Assembly (NCBI RefSeq): GCF_016424485.1
Contig: NZ_JAELUP010000107.1
Span: 142,717 to 206,716, forward strand
Length of the DNA stretch: 64,000 nucleotides
Reading direction: 5' to 3'
Source: Paenibacillus roseus
GTDB lineage: Bacteria > Bacillota > Bacilli > Paenibacillales > Paenibacillaceae
A program made the translations under genes and the position numbers. The notes under the pieces are model-generated. The model was not told the DNA's origin, made no database searches, and saw only the letters and a list, made by a program, of their open reading frames with translations. This document shows positions 43,182 through 53,102 of the stretch, one piece after another (positions within the stretch are counted from its first letter, which is position 1; each line of letters begins with the position of its first letter).

Positions 43182-44855
43182 TCAACGCTCATTCTTGCTC
43201 AGCTGATAAGCGTTATTTACCTGCTCCGTCAACTCATCTCCGCCCGCCTGCCTCCACTGCTCGACAAACTGGTCGAACGCGTCAACCGGGAGCTGACCGT
43301 ATATAATTTTGTTGAACGCCTCCCGCTCCATCTGAACAAGCAGACTGCTGCGGCTCTTGGCAATGCCAAGGGATCTGCCGGAATACCAGTTATGGTAGCG
43401 AATACCCTGCCGATCATAGTCCATCACAATGGATGCAGCCTCGATCTCCTCTGGTCTTCGCTTCGCCTTTACCTGCTGCTCGAACGGCGTCGTCGGTTCC
43501 TCCGTAGCGAGCTTAACCAGCGTGTTGATCATCAACTCGGGAATACGAGCGCCCTCATAGCTAAGGGAATAATCCATCGGACTGATGAACTGGGGATTAT
43601 CCTTCACCAGTTTGCCATTGATAAGGTCGTAGTCATATCCCTTGGCAAATCCGTATTCGAACGGCGAGCCCTCCGCCGGGTTCGCGTAATGCTCCATCAA
43701 ATAGTTGTAGTAATGCAGAAACGCCTCCGGGTGCTCGCTGTCCTTGTTGATCAGGATAACTCCATTCGTCGGAGCCGGACTGCCGGCTCTCACCCCTCTC
43801 TTCCCCTCCGGACCGGCCGGCACCGGGAACGCCCTGTACTTGGCCTCCGGCGCGTAGCTCTTGAGCTTCGGGAACGGCCAGTCAGGCAGCCAGTGAGGTC
43901 CGGCAATAATACCCGCCTTGCCCGTCGTGAATAATTCTGACGCCTTCACTTCATCCCAGGTGCTTGCATCCCGGGCAATATACCCCTTCTTCATCCACTC
44001 GCTCAGCTTGCCCAGCGCCTGCTTCGCCGCGGGTTGGACCGAGCCGTATTCCAGACGATCTCCGACCTTATTCCACTGGGAGTTAACGGCCCCGTACGCC
44101 CCGAACAACCAGCTCAAATCCGTCATCCATGCATTCAGATTCTCGCGCAAAGTTACCGCCAGCCCATACGTATCATCCTTGCCGTTGCCATCCGGATCGA
44201 GATAGGTGAATGCTTCCATAATCCGCTCCAAATCCTCGATCGTCTCAGGTGGGTCGAGGTCCAGCTTCTCCAGCCAATCCTCGCGAATCCATAATACCGG
44301 CTCTGTATTCATCGTATAGTCCAGCAGCGGGAGGGCGTATTTTTTGCCGCCAATCGTTACGTTCTCCCACATCTGCGGATAGCTGGCCGCCGCTTCCTTC
44401 CAGATATCATTGGCGTACTTGTCAAACAACTCATCAACTGGCATAAACCGGCCGGACTCCATCAGCTGCATCATCGTTTCATAGGAGCCTCGGTAGGAGA
44501 CAATGTCCGGCAACGCCTCGCCCCTGCTGATCGACAGCAGCAGTTTTTTAGAAAACGCATGATTTTCCTCGGGGATAGCCCAAAGCGTTTCGGTCTTCAT
44601 GCCCAAGGTGTCTTCGAGCCAGCGGGTGAACACGTTATCGTCCCAATCCTCATTATCCCGGAAGGTAGTCGAATAGGTGTTGTGCTTCACTACTCTTGTC
44701 AAGGTAATCGGCGGATCATACTTTTCCCCGTTCCAGGCCGATCTTCCGGGAACTGATTGATCCCCAATATCCTCAGGCAGACCTCCGCCTGCCCGACAAC
44801 CCGACAATCCCATAATCAATATTAAAATGACCGCTGTTGCTGTCAGTTTCCTCAT
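43182..44855 (-). CDS. Extracellular solute-binding lipoprotein (LplA-like)
   Basis: ABC-transporter binding lipoprotein of 557 residues. Signal peptide with LSGC lipobox at about residue 20, then the pattern of the large Paenibacillus LplA-type binders (IPEENHAFSKKLLLSISRGE, ALPDIVSYRG, REDWLEKLDLDPPETIEDLE). It contains the calcium-like DPDGNGKDDTYG seen in this group. It follows the response regulator gene by 6 bases, the last gene of the leftward locus. It has no adjacent permease of its own, so it may work with one of the two upstream pairs or act as a sensor partner. Confidence 0.85.
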   Translation of the reverse strand: MRKLTATAVILILIMGLSGCRAGGGLPEDIGDQSVPGRSAWNGEKYDPPITLTRVVKHNTYSTTFRDNEDWDDNVFTRWLEDTLGMKTETLWAIPEENHAFSKKLLLSISRGEALPDIVSYRGSYETMMQLMESGRFMPVDELFDKYANDIWKEAAASYPQMWENVTIGGKKYALPLLDYTMNTEPVLWIREDWLEKLDLDPPETIEDLERIMEAFTYLDPDGNGKDDTYGLAVTLRENLNAWMTDLSWLFGAYGAVNSQWNKVGDRLEYGSVQPAAKQALGKLSEWMKKGYIARDASTWDEVKASELFTTGKAGIIAGPHWLPDWPFPKLKSYAPEAKYRAFPVPAGPEGKRGVRAGSPAPTNGVILINKDSEHPEAFLHYYNYLMEHYANPAEGSPFEYGFAKGYDYDLINGKLVKDNPQFISPMDYSLSYEGARIPELMINTLVKLATEEPTTPFEQQVKAKRRPEEIEAASIVMDYDRQGIRYHNWYSGRSLGIAKSRSSLLVQMEREAFNKIIYGQLPVDAFDQFVEQWRQAGGDELTEQVNNAYQLSKNER

Positions 44856-44861
44856 TCCCGC

Positions 44862-46508
44862 TCACCCCTTCAGCGAATCCCGGAATTCCTGCGGCGTCAT
44901 ACCGGTATCCTTGCGAAACTGTTTAATAAAGTAGGTGGTATTCACAAGGCCGACCCGGTTGCCGATCTCATAAATTTTCAACTCGGTATGCTTCAAAAGT
45001 TGAATCGCTTTGTCTTTACGAAGCCGTTGAATATATTGATTGATGCCTTCTCCGGTCTCCGACTTGTAGATTTTGGACAAATAGGTCGGATGCATGAAAA
45101 CTTGCTCAGACAGTGTCTGCAAGGACACATCTTCAGCCAAATGATTCTCAATATAGCGCTGCACATCCTGAATAGTCTGGCGGCGACTATCCTTCAGTTC
45201 CAGCAGCGATTCATCTTGCAATTGACGCAGCATGCGCAGCGTGCGGCCAAGCAGTTGCTCGGCGTGATGATACGTATTGCCGTCTATCAGCTGCTCCAGC
45301 CCCCGACCGAGAAACTCCGATATTTTCCTCCCGTTTCGATGCAAGATATAAGTGAAGGCGTTATAGATATGGAAATAGACCTCAATCAGATTATCCCGTG
45401 ACTTGTATTTGTCATCGGCCATCTGCCCGAAGATATGCCGCAGCTTATCCTCCGCCTCCTGCCATCTGCCGGTCTCCAGCAGCTGCGAGAGCACCGGTGG
45501 TTCGTAAAGAGAACTCAGCGTATGCACATCCTTGTCTTTAGCGTAGCCGGAGAGCTTCATGCAAAAACCGCTTTCCCTGCCAATCTGCTGGCGAAAGACG
45601 GTAAGCATCTCATAGTAATCCGCAGACAGCTGTTCGGGAAAATGCCCCCAATTGCCAGCCAGAATCGACAGCTGACCCTTCAAGAAAACCCTTACATTAT
45701 GCTGAATACGCGAAAAAAGCGCGTCAATATACTCATCCTCCTTCATATGCAATGCGGATAAATAATGATTGCGTTCCTGTTCATCACCCTTCCACTTGAA
45801 TAGAAAAATATGATAATCATAGTCATCCTTGCCGTACCAGACATCAAAGCTCAGGCCGAAGATTTCCTCCACAATATTATAGACTGCGTATTCCAGCAGC
45901 GGCCTGCTGCCCTGATTGAACGACTGAAAGCCATCCTCCAGCCGGATCATGAATTTGTTATAGCGGTCCCCAAACTCGAACGGCAGGTGCAGCAACTCCA
46001 GCTTGCGCTCCCAGGTTTCACGGGGATATTGACTGCCATAGAGAAATTCCAGCAGCAGGTTGCCTCTCAGAAGAGACTGATTTTCCTTGACGGCGCGAAC
46101 GGCCTGTTCTCTGGAGCTGATCTCCAACCATTCGCACTGGAGCTGCTCGGTCAGCGCCTTTACCTTCTCGATAATTTCCTCGTTCAACACCGGCTTGAGC
46201 AAGTATTCCGTCGTCTTGAGCTGCATCGCCTTCTGTGCGAATTCAAATTCCGCATAGCCGGACAGAATAATGCACTTGGTTCTCGGCCACACCTTGCGAA
46301 TTTCTTCAATTAACTCCAGTCCGTTCATCTTCGGCATATGAATATCTGTAATAATAATGTCCACTGGCGCTTCCTTCAGCTTATCCAGCGCTTCAGGCGC
46401 CGAATAAGCCTTGTGCACGCCGCAAATCCCGATTGAAGCCCAATCGATCGTATCCGCCAGGCTGTCCACAGAATGCGGCTCATCATCGACAATCATCAGT
46501 TCAGTCAT
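44862..46508 (-). CDS. YesN-type response regulator with AraC DNA-binding domain
   Basis: Two-component regulator of 548 residues. Receiver domain at the start: MIVDDEP, phosphorylated Asp in DIIITDIHMPKMNG, LSGYAEFEFA and the switch Lys in LLKPV. A long middle part follows, and an AraC-type pair of helix-turn-helix motifs ends the protein (LSEQVFMHPTYLSKIYK, GLVNTTYFIKQFRKDTG, MTPQEFRD). It overlaps the kinase gene by 8 bases. It likely activates the transporter and glycosidase genes of this locus; a candidate site is the inverted repeat at 63452. Confidence 0.93.
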   Translation of the reverse strand: MTELMIVDDEPHSVDSLADTIDWASIGICGVHKAYSAPEALDKLKEAPVDIIITDIHMPKMNGLELIEEIRKVWPRTKCIILSGYAEFEFAQKAMQLKTTEYLLKPVLNEEIIEKVKALTEQLQCEWLEISSREQAVRAVKENQSLLRGNLLLEFLYGSQYPRETWERKLELLHLPFEFGDRYNKFMIRLEDGFQSFNQGSRPLLEYAVYNIVEEIFGLSFDVWYGKDDYDYHIFLFKWKGDEQERNHYLSALHMKEDEYIDALFSRIQHNVRVFLKGQLSILAGNWGHFPEQLSADYYEMLTVFRQQIGRESGFCMKLSGYAKDKDVHTLSSLYEPPVLSQLLETGRWQEAEDKLRHIFGQMADDKYKSRDNLIEVYFHIYNAFTYILHRNGRKISEFLGRGLEQLIDGNTYHHAEQLLGRTLRMLRQLQDESLLELKDSRRQTIQDVQRYIENHLAEDVSLQTLSEQVFMHPTYLSKIYKSETGEGINQYIQRLRKDKAIQLLKHTELKIYEIGNRVGLVNTTYFIKQFRKDTGMTPQEFRDSLKG

Positions 46509-48243
46509 AGTGATCCGCCTCGCTTCCCGGGTCCTTCCAGCGAAGGACGATTTTCAACCCGTTTAATTCTGTTGATTCAAAAAGCTCAATCCCCGCGCCT
46601 TCTCCAAAATGCATTTGCAGACGCTGGTTGATATTCCACAACCCCGTTCCCATATCGCTGCCAAGCGGCTGCTGCATACGTTCTGCAATGTCGGCGATCT
46701 TGTCCGCGGTGATCCCGACCCCGTTATCCTCGACGATGATCCGAACTTCGCCGTTTTCCCTGAACGCGCTGATGTGGAGTCTGACCGGCTCGCCGGTTGT
46801 TTCAATTCCATGCTTGATCGCATTCTCAATAATCGGCTGAATAAGCAGCTTCGGAATCATGACGTCCTTCACCGAATCCGGGATATCATATTCCATGTCA
46901 ATCTGCACGAACCTTAGCTGTGTAATCTTCAAATAGTGCTTCGTAAACTCGATCTCCACCGGGAGCGGAACTGTTTCTACCTCAATCCGCGTTACATAGC
47001 GGTAATACTGGCTCAGATGGTAGGTCATCATAACGACGTCGTCGTGCTTTTTCAGCTTCGTCATATTCATAATAAAGCTCAGGCAATTGTACAGAAAGTG
47101 CGGGTTAATCTGGGATTGCAGCTGCTTGAGCGTCGCATCCCGTGACCGCAGCCTTTCCTCATAGACTTTCTCGATAAGCTGCCTGATCTCCATAGTCATT
47201 TCATTGAATCGGTCAAATAAATATTGGAACTCATTATCCCCGCTTCCGCTGAGGGTCGTATTCACATAGTTGCCCTGCTTGACCCGCTCAATATTGCGGA
47301 TCAGCTTCAAAATCGGCTGCTGCACATTTCGATACAACATAAGCACAAGACCGACCGCAACAGCCAGCAGCAACAGCATTGTCCCGTAAAACTGCACCTG
47401 ATTGGAGCGAATCGGCTGCAAAATCGTCTCCACAGGCACATATTCCACCACATGCCAGCCCAGACTTGAAACTTTCTCATAGTAGAGTTCATAGGATATG
47501 TTGCTCATACGTATTCGGAAGTTTCCGCTATCGGACAGCTCCCTATTGTGCAGTTGAGGCTCCAACTCCCGCAAGTGACTGCGCATGTACCGTTTGCCTG
47601 AAATGATCTGACCCGTGTCCGATGAATACAAAAAGACTTGCCCGTTGCTCGCAGATGCAAACTGGTCCAGCAGGTTCTCAATATTGTGTTGCGGGAATTT
47701 CACCTCGATCACCATATGCAGGTCTTCAAGCTTCTTATAGACAGCCGGAACCATCGCATAGTAAAAAAAGCTTGGCCGGCCATCCTCATCCCGCCGGCTT
47801 GCCCATTCATTGCTGGTTATTTTGCTCCCGAGCCGACCCGGCTCGAAGGGCTGTACCGTCGATTTGGCCAGCATACGCTTCTCCAGCATCGAATAGATTG
47901 CCGTCTCGCTGGGCCAGGCGGAAGAAATATTATTCAAATCAAGTTTTTCGAGTATCGCCGCATGCAGCCTTACCTCTTCATAATCTGTCCGAATAAAGGA
48001 ATACCCCATGAATTGCCTTACATTGGGGTCCTGCGTCATGCTGACCGCGAAGTCGGATAGGCGGTTGACGGAATCGTCCATCTGCCTGGAGAAGAAGTGG
48101 AGCTGTTTTTTAGTAGAATGATGAATGAGATCCTCGACAACCTTGACGCTCGTCCGATTGCTGTAAGCGTATAATAGAAGCGCCGGAACAAGGAATAGCA
48201 AGATTACGAGAATCATTTTGGTCAATATGGTATGTCTGAACAT
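46501..48243 (-). CDS. YesM-type sensor histidine kinase
   Basis: Membrane sensor kinase of 580 residues, partner of the adjacent YesN-type regulator. Two membrane segments (residues about 8-28 and 280-300) enclose a large external sensor domain; a HAMP region follows, then the phospho-accepting His in LQSQINPHFLYNCLSFIMNM and ATP-binding boxes VEDNGVGI and GTGLWNI. ATG 48243 is taken because GGCAGGAG lies six bases upstream; the longer frame to 48282 has no such site. It probably senses a sugar-loaded binding protein or free glycan. Confidence 0.93.
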   Translation of the reverse strand: MFRHTILTKMILVILLFLVPALLLYAYSNRTSVKVVEDLIHHSTKKQLHFFSRQMDDSVNRLSDFAVSMTQDPNVRQFMGYSFIRTDYEEVRLHAAILEKLDLNNISSAWPSETAIYSMLEKRMLAKSTVQPFEPGRLGSKITSNEWASRRDEDGRPSFFYYAMVPAVYKKLEDLHMVIEVKFPQHNIENLLDQFASASNGQVFLYSSDTGQIISGKRYMRSHLRELEPQLHNRELSDSGNFRIRMSNISYELYYEKVSSLGWHVVEYVPVETILQPIRSNQVQFYGTMLLLLAVAVGLVLMLYRNVQQPILKLIRNIERVKQGNYVNTTLSGSGDNEFQYLFDRFNEMTMEIRQLIEKVYEERLRSRDATLKQLQSQINPHFLYNCLSFIMNMTKLKKHDDVVMMTYHLSQYYRYVTRIEVETVPLPVEIEFTKHYLKITQLRFVQIDMEYDIPDSVKDVMIPKLLIQPIIENAIKHGIETTGEPVRLHISAFRENGEVRIIVEDNGVGITADKIADIAERMQQPLGSDMGTGLWNINQRLQMHFGEGAGIELFESTELNGLKIVLRWKDPGSEADHYD

Positions 48244-48364
48244 GGCCGTCTCCTGCCTCTCCACTGCTGAATAGGGCCTCATCCGCTGCGAACTCTTCTA
48301 TTATAACCTAGAGTGAAATAGAGAAGTATTCCTATTTTTACATGATATTTGAATTCTCTCTTGC

Positions 48365-50542
48365 TTAATCAGTCCGTTCGACCCGTTCAAGCTTGAACCA
48401 GTTCAAATTGAAGCCGGAGCCGTCCAAATGAAGCCGCAACACCCGCTCCCCCTCCACCAGCAGAAAAGGTTCGCTCTGAATGGTGGTCCATTTCTGCCAG
48501 TCTCCCGTATCTTCCAGACCTGTGGCCGCAAGCGCCTTGCCGTCATCCTGAAGCTCAATGTTGCCTTCAGCACCCACTCCTGCTACACGATAAGACGCAC
48601 GGTACATCCCCGACTCTTCCACATCTACCGGATAATCCAGCCAGTCGCCGCGCTGGACCCAACCGATATTCAGGCCGCCCTCAGAGCTTGGTTCCGTTCG
48701 TCCGCTGCTCGCTGCCAGATACGCCTCGGCTTCGATTTGTCCGGGAATGACCGATGGAAGAACAAATGGATAGGATACGGCGCGAATGGTAGAATCATGC
48801 ATCCCTTCCTTCATGGCAATAGCCTTCAATTGGATCGTCTCTCCCTGTCCCTTAATTGCAATCGGACCTGTATATAACGTCGAGCTTGCACCCGGCACAG
48901 AGCCATCCAGCGTGTACCTGATCTCTGCGCTTTCCGTCGCGGATGCAAGCGTCGCCTGAATCTCCCCAAACACACTTCCGTCCTGCGGATTGACAGTCGG
49001 CACCTTCACCCGCTCCTTGAATGTCCCCTTCTCAGCTTCCTTCCACCGGTAGGTCGCGACTGTCTTCCCCGGCAGCGTATCCTGCCACTCCCCGTCTGCA
49101 TACAATACCCGGAACGGGCGGGACTCGCGGCTGTTGTTGACAACAATCATTACTATAGCGCCGTCTTCGTTCCTGAACGCAATATTGGATACCTCCGGGC
49201 GCACCTCTTCCTCCCCGTTCATCCTTGGCTCATGGCGGTCAAAGCTCTCGTCATAGTAATTGCTGTCCAGACGCAGCGCGCCCTGCCTGATGAACCGCGA
49301 GAAGTGGCCCATCATATGCGACTCGAAATTAATCGTATAGTTGTCAGGTGTATCGGCATCGATGGTCACCAAGGTGCGGCCTGCCGCCGTACTGGATACA
49401 TTCGGCTTGCCCCTGCTGTCCAGCAGCGTCACCCAGGCGTTATAGCTGCGGGCATAGTTGCGGAAATATTGAATGATCCGATCTGCCCCCCGCGTCCCCC
49501 ATACAGACCGCTCCGTCATATAGATCGGCTTGTCGGGATGCGCTTCATGCGCATCCGTCATGACGGACAAGTGCCCCCAATAATCATGAAAGGCTGTGCC
49601 GTCAGACAAAGCGTAAGCTTCGGGGTCGTCGTAAATTCTCTTATTTTGCAGCTCCCAGTCATAAATATTGAATTCATGGACCCAGACCTGTGTGTCGATA
49701 ATCTCCCCGTGCTCCGTACTGCCAAATTCCTGTTTGAGCAGCTTCAGCAGCTCGATTTGCTGTCCCAGCGAAAACTCGGTCATGGGATAATCGACATGAA
49801 TGCCCGGTTCATTATGCAGGCTGATCGCATAGATCGGGATGCCCTGCTCCGCATAAGCCTCAATCGCCTTGCGGTAATACAATGCCAGAGCAGGCATATA
49901 TTCACTCTTCATCTTGCCGCTCTTGGACGGGCCGCCTTCGAGGCGTCCGCTGTCCTTCATCCAGCCGGGCACACTCCAGGCCGAGGCGATAATCTTCAGC
50001 TCGGGATTGTAGCGCAGCGCTTCCTGAATGACGGGAACGATATTGTAGTCGATATCCTTTTGAATCGAAAAGCGCTCCATCGCCCTGTCTTCTCCGCCTG
50101 GCGGATTATCATTATAGCTGTACCATTCCCGGCCTGTGAAATCCGATGTTCCAAGCGTAATGCGCATGACGTTCCAGCCAAGACCGCCCTTTGGATCAAG
50201 CAAGTACTGCAGAACCTTCTCGCGGTTCTCCCTGCTCATGCGCATCAAATTATAGACGCTGGATTCCTCCAGCGAGGACCCGACGCCAAAGTATGGCTGG
50301 TAAGTAATGGAGTCGTCGATCGTGAAGGTTCGAATAGGCTCGGCTGCGCTCCCCGGCTGATGCCATTGCAGACTCGCCTGTTGCTCCAGCACGCGCGAGC
50401 CGTCCTCCGAGGAATACCAGGCTTCCACATTCACAGAATCACGTCCCCCTCTTTCCCATAGATAGACAGCTGCGCCAGCTGCCAGAATGCCGGCAAGCGC
50501 AATGAACAGACCTGCCTTTAGGGCCGTCCGCTTGACAGACAT
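48365..50542 (-). CDS. GH30-type glycosidase with chitobiase-like and CBM6-like modules
   Basis: An exported or membrane-anchored glycoside hydrolase of 725 residues. After an N-terminal hydrophobic segment (residues 10-28) the catalytic domain shows GH30 features: QPYFGVGSSLEESSVYNL, WNVMRITLGTSDF, ASAWSVPGWMKDSG, acid/base Glu245 in SLHNEPG and nucleophile Glu344 in YMTERSVWG. A short chitobiase-C-like module (IRYTLDGSVPGASSTLYTG) and a C-terminal CBM6-like domain (GWVQRGDWLDYPVDV, FNLNWFKLE) follow. GH30 enzymes cut beta-1,6-glucan, glucosylceramide or xylan; beta-1,6-glucan is the best guess given the GH5 gene nearby. Confidence 0.9.
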   Translation of the reverse strand: MSVKRTALKAGLFIALAGILAAGAAVYLWERGGRDSVNVEAWYSSEDGSRVLEQQASLQWHQPGSAAEPIRTFTIDDSITYQPYFGVGSSLEESSVYNLMRMSRENREKVLQYLLDPKGGLGWNVMRITLGTSDFTGREWYSYNDNPPGGEDRAMERFSIQKDIDYNIVPVIQEALRYNPELKIIASAWSVPGWMKDSGRLEGGPSKSGKMKSEYMPALALYYRKAIEAYAEQGIPIYAISLHNEPGIHVDYPMTEFSLGQQIELLKLLKQEFGSTEHGEIIDTQVWVHEFNIYDWELQNKRIYDDPEAYALSDGTAFHDYWGHLSVMTDAHEAHPDKPIYMTERSVWGTRGADRIIQYFRNYARSYNAWVTLLDSRGKPNVSSTAAGRTLVTIDADTPDNYTINFESHMMGHFSRFIRQGALRLDSNYYDESFDRHEPRMNGEEEVRPEVSNIAFRNEDGAIVMIVVNNSRESRPFRVLYADGEWQDTLPGKTVATYRWKEAEKGTFKERVKVPTVNPQDGSVFGEIQATLASATESAEIRYTLDGSVPGASSTLYTGPIAIKGQGETIQLKAIAMKEGMHDSTIRAVSYPFVLPSVIPGQIEAEAYLAASSGRTEPSSEGGLNIGWVQRGDWLDYPVDVEESGMYRASYRVAGVGAEGNIELQDDGKALAATGLEDTGDWQKWTTIQSEPFLLVEGERVLRLHLDGSGFNLNWFKLERVERTD

Positions 50543-50628
50543 GAATGTCCCTCCTTTGATGCCTTCCGAATAGACGATTGCTGTCCCCGATAATGGAAGA
50601 CAGCAATCGCATGAGATTTAAAATTCAA

Positions 50629-52008
50629 TTAATTTCTGGCATCCAGCAGCTTCTGCCGCTCTGCTCCTACAGCTGCCAAAATATCATCCTCGATTTTTTG
50701 CAGCGCTGCTTTGGAATCCAGATTCTTATCCATGACCTCGGCTATGCCACTGCCCCAAATTTCGCCTGCCCGGCCGTCCAGCGGCGTCGCGAAGGACGGC
50801 GGAACCTTGTCAAGCAGCGCGGCATAAAGCTGATTCATATTTTGGTTGCCCAGGTACGGGTGTCTGACATTTTTGAATTCCGGGAATTCCCAGGCTGGCT
50901 TATAGCCCGGCATCATCCCCTTTTTCGTCCAGATCAGCTGCCCTTCATCCGTAGCCAGATTCCACTTGACAAACTCCCAAGCCAGCTCTTTATTTTTGCT
51001 TTGAGACAGAATGGACAACACGGAACCGCCGTTGCCGCCGTAAGCGCCGAATGGAAGCCCGGTCACTCTCCATTTGCCAGTCTGCTCTTCTCCGCCCCAG
51101 TCCTGAACAATATTGGCACCCCAGGAACCCATGTACAAGAAGGCCAATTTGCCATTTTTCACCGCCTGCTGCCCTTCCTCAGACCAGATGGATTGGCCCA
51201 GATACAGCTCTTCTTGCGCAATCTGCTTGGAGATATCCAGCCCCTTAACGAACCCATCCGTATTACGGCGGTAGTTCAGGTCCTTGTCAAAGAACGAGAT
51301 GCCGTTGTTCATCAGACCGACCGGCTGATCCCGCCATTCCAGCAGGTAGACGCCTTTGTTTTTCAGCGTTCTCGCCATATTGAGGAAGTTGTTCGAATCG
51401 GCCATGTACTGCATCAGTTCGGCAGGATCGGTGGGGAAGCCGTTCTCCTCCATAATATCCTGACGGTAGTACGTTACAGAAGGCGGCATATCCCACGGCA
51501 TCCCGATCAGGCGTTTGCCGTCAATCGACAGCCAGCGGTTCCAGTTGGCATCTGTAAAATGCTCGCGGTACTGCCCGGCGTTGTAAGGTTCCTGCAGCAG
51601 GTCTTCAAGCCCTTCAATAGCATTAAATTGTCTGAAATAACCACCCTCCAGGAACAGGACGTCGGGTCCGCCGGAGCCGCTGGCAATTGCCGTCAACGCT
51701 TTCTCATGCATCTCTGCAATGCTCATGACAACAACATTGATTTTCACCTTCGGGTATTTGGCCTCGAACGCCTCTATCGATTCAGGGAAGCTGTCCGGGT
51801 TGAACGACCACAACTCGAGTTCCCCGCTCAAGTCCTTGACCGGCTCAGGCTCGGGCTCCGATTTGTTCGAACCCTGATCGCCGCCTCCCGTATTGCTGTT
51901 GACAGAATTACCGTTAGTCGGGGTCGTGCCCGAACCACTGCTGCAAGCCGACAGTGCAGCCGAAAGAGCGAATAACAGCATGAATAAAAAAATCGATGTT
52001 TTTCTCAT
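50629..52008 (-). CDS. CUT1 sugar-binding lipoprotein
   Basis: ABC-transporter binding lipoprotein of 459 residues, signal peptide ending LSAC with Cys22 lipidated, followed by a Gly/Ser/Asn and Glu-Pro linker. The core begins GELELWSFNPDSFPESIEAF and shows the CUT1 pattern with SGGPDVLFLEGGY, MPWDMPPSVTYY and LAWEFVKWN. It lies between the GH30 gene and the permease pair at 52110-53981, and so is the binder for that transporter. No ATPase gene is in the window; such systems share MsmX-type ATPases. Confidence 0.93.
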   Translation of the reverse strand: MRKTSIFLFMLLFALSAALSACSSGSGTTPTNGNSVNSNTGGGDQGSNKSEPEPEPVKDLSGELELWSFNPDSFPESIEAFEAKYPKVKINVVVMSIAEMHEKALTAIASGSGGPDVLFLEGGYFRQFNAIEGLEDLLQEPYNAGQYREHFTDANWNRWLSIDGKRLIGMPWDMPPSVTYYRQDIMEENGFPTDPAELMQYMADSNNFLNMARTLKNKGVYLLEWRDQPVGLMNNGISFFDKDLNYRRNTDGFVKGLDISKQIAQEELYLGQSIWSEEGQQAVKNGKLAFLYMGSWGANIVQDWGGEEQTGKWRVTGLPFGAYGGNGGSVLSILSQSKNKELAWEFVKWNLATDEGQLIWTKKGMMPGYKPAWEFPEFKNVRHPYLGNQNMNQLYAALLDKVPPSFATPLDGRAGEIWGSGIAEVMDKNLDSKAALQKIEDDILAAVGAERQKLLDARN

Positions 52009-52109
52009 TGCCTATCATCCTCCATTGGATTGGTATCACGCTTTTGCTGGCGTTCCATTCACGCATTTATGCCGGACATCGCCTCCCCCGAATCGTATCA
52101 CTTTGTCTG

Positions 52110-53099
52110 TTATTCGCCCGCGATTCCTGCGCGCTCCACACTTTCGACAAAATAGCGCTGCGTGAACAGATACAGAACCAGCATCGGTAAAATAGACAGC
52201 ATTGCCGCAGCCATAATCTTGTTCATCATCGTCGGCGCAACACCGATCGTCTGGGCAGCATTCAATCCGGCTGTCGCAGCATCAATCTGGGCGGAACCGA
52301 CACCGTTGAAAATGGCCAATGTCTGTGAAAGGTTGTAATAATTTGGCACGCGCAAGTACAGATTCGGCTCGAACACATCGTTCCAGTGCCAGACAACGGA
52401 GAACAGGAAGACAACAAGCATCGCCGGGCGGGCAAGCGGCAGCATGATCGTCCAATACGTGCGGAATGCACTCGCGCCGTCTATTCTGGCCGCCTCCTCC
52501 AGCACAAACGGAAGCCTGTGAAAAAATTGAATAAATATGAGCACGAACAGAGCGCCTTTCAGCCCATGTCCGGTCAGGCTCGGGACAATAAACGGATAAA
52601 AGGTGTTGATCCAGCCGAAATCCGAGAACAGTTGAAACAATGGAACGATAATCGTCTGCGGCGGTACCAGAAACGCGAACAGGACGAGCGACAGGAATAA
52701 GGTATAGCCCGGAAAACGATACCGCCCGAAGGCGTAGCCGGCGAGCGCGCAGCTGAATACCTGCAGCGCCGCGCTGCCGAAGGAAATGATTCCGCTGTAC
52801 ATGAATGCATCCCAGTAAGTGCGGCTTTGGGCGCCGCCCAGTGCCAGAAACGCATCCAGATAATTGGAGAAGGACAGGCTCTGCGGAATCCACTGAACCG
52901 TCGAATCCGAGACATCCGTGGACATCATGAGCGACTGCGAGACAATGAACAGCAGCGGATACAAAAATACAAAGGAAAGAGAAATCAGCACTGTGTACAG
53001 CGACAACTTGCTGATGAACAGGCCGCCTCTTTTCTTGGCGGTGACCACCCAGTCGGCCTGTACCTTGTCGCTCCATTTTTGGGTTGCCGTTTTGGACAT
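52110..53099 (-). CDS. CUT1 ABC transporter permease (MalG/LacG-like)
   Basis: Inner-membrane permease of 329 residues with six hydrophobic helices. The EAA loop that contacts the ATPase is EEAARIDGASAFRTYWTIML. Compared with most LacG-type permeases it carries an extra loop of about 40 residues before the last helix (ATAGLNAAQTIGVAPTMMNK). It pairs with the permease gene 3 bases upstream and the binder gene that follows. Confidence 0.93.
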   Translation of the reverse strand: MSKTATQKWSDKVQADWVVTAKKRGGLFISKLSLYTVLISLSFVFLYPLLFIVSQSLMMSTDVSDSTVQWIPQSLSFSNYLDAFLALGGAQSRTYWDAFMYSGIISFGSAALQVFSCALAGYAFGRYRFPGYTLFLSLVLFAFLVPPQTIIVPLFQLFSDFGWINTFYPFIVPSLTGHGLKGALFVLIFIQFFHRLPFVLEEAARIDGASAFRTYWTIMLPLARPAMLVVFLFSVVWHWNDVFEPNLYLRVPNYYNLSQTLAIFNGVGSAQIDAATAGLNAAQTIGVAPTMMNKIMAAAMLSILPMLVLYLFTQRYFVESVERAGIAGE

Positions 53100-53102
53100 G
53101 CG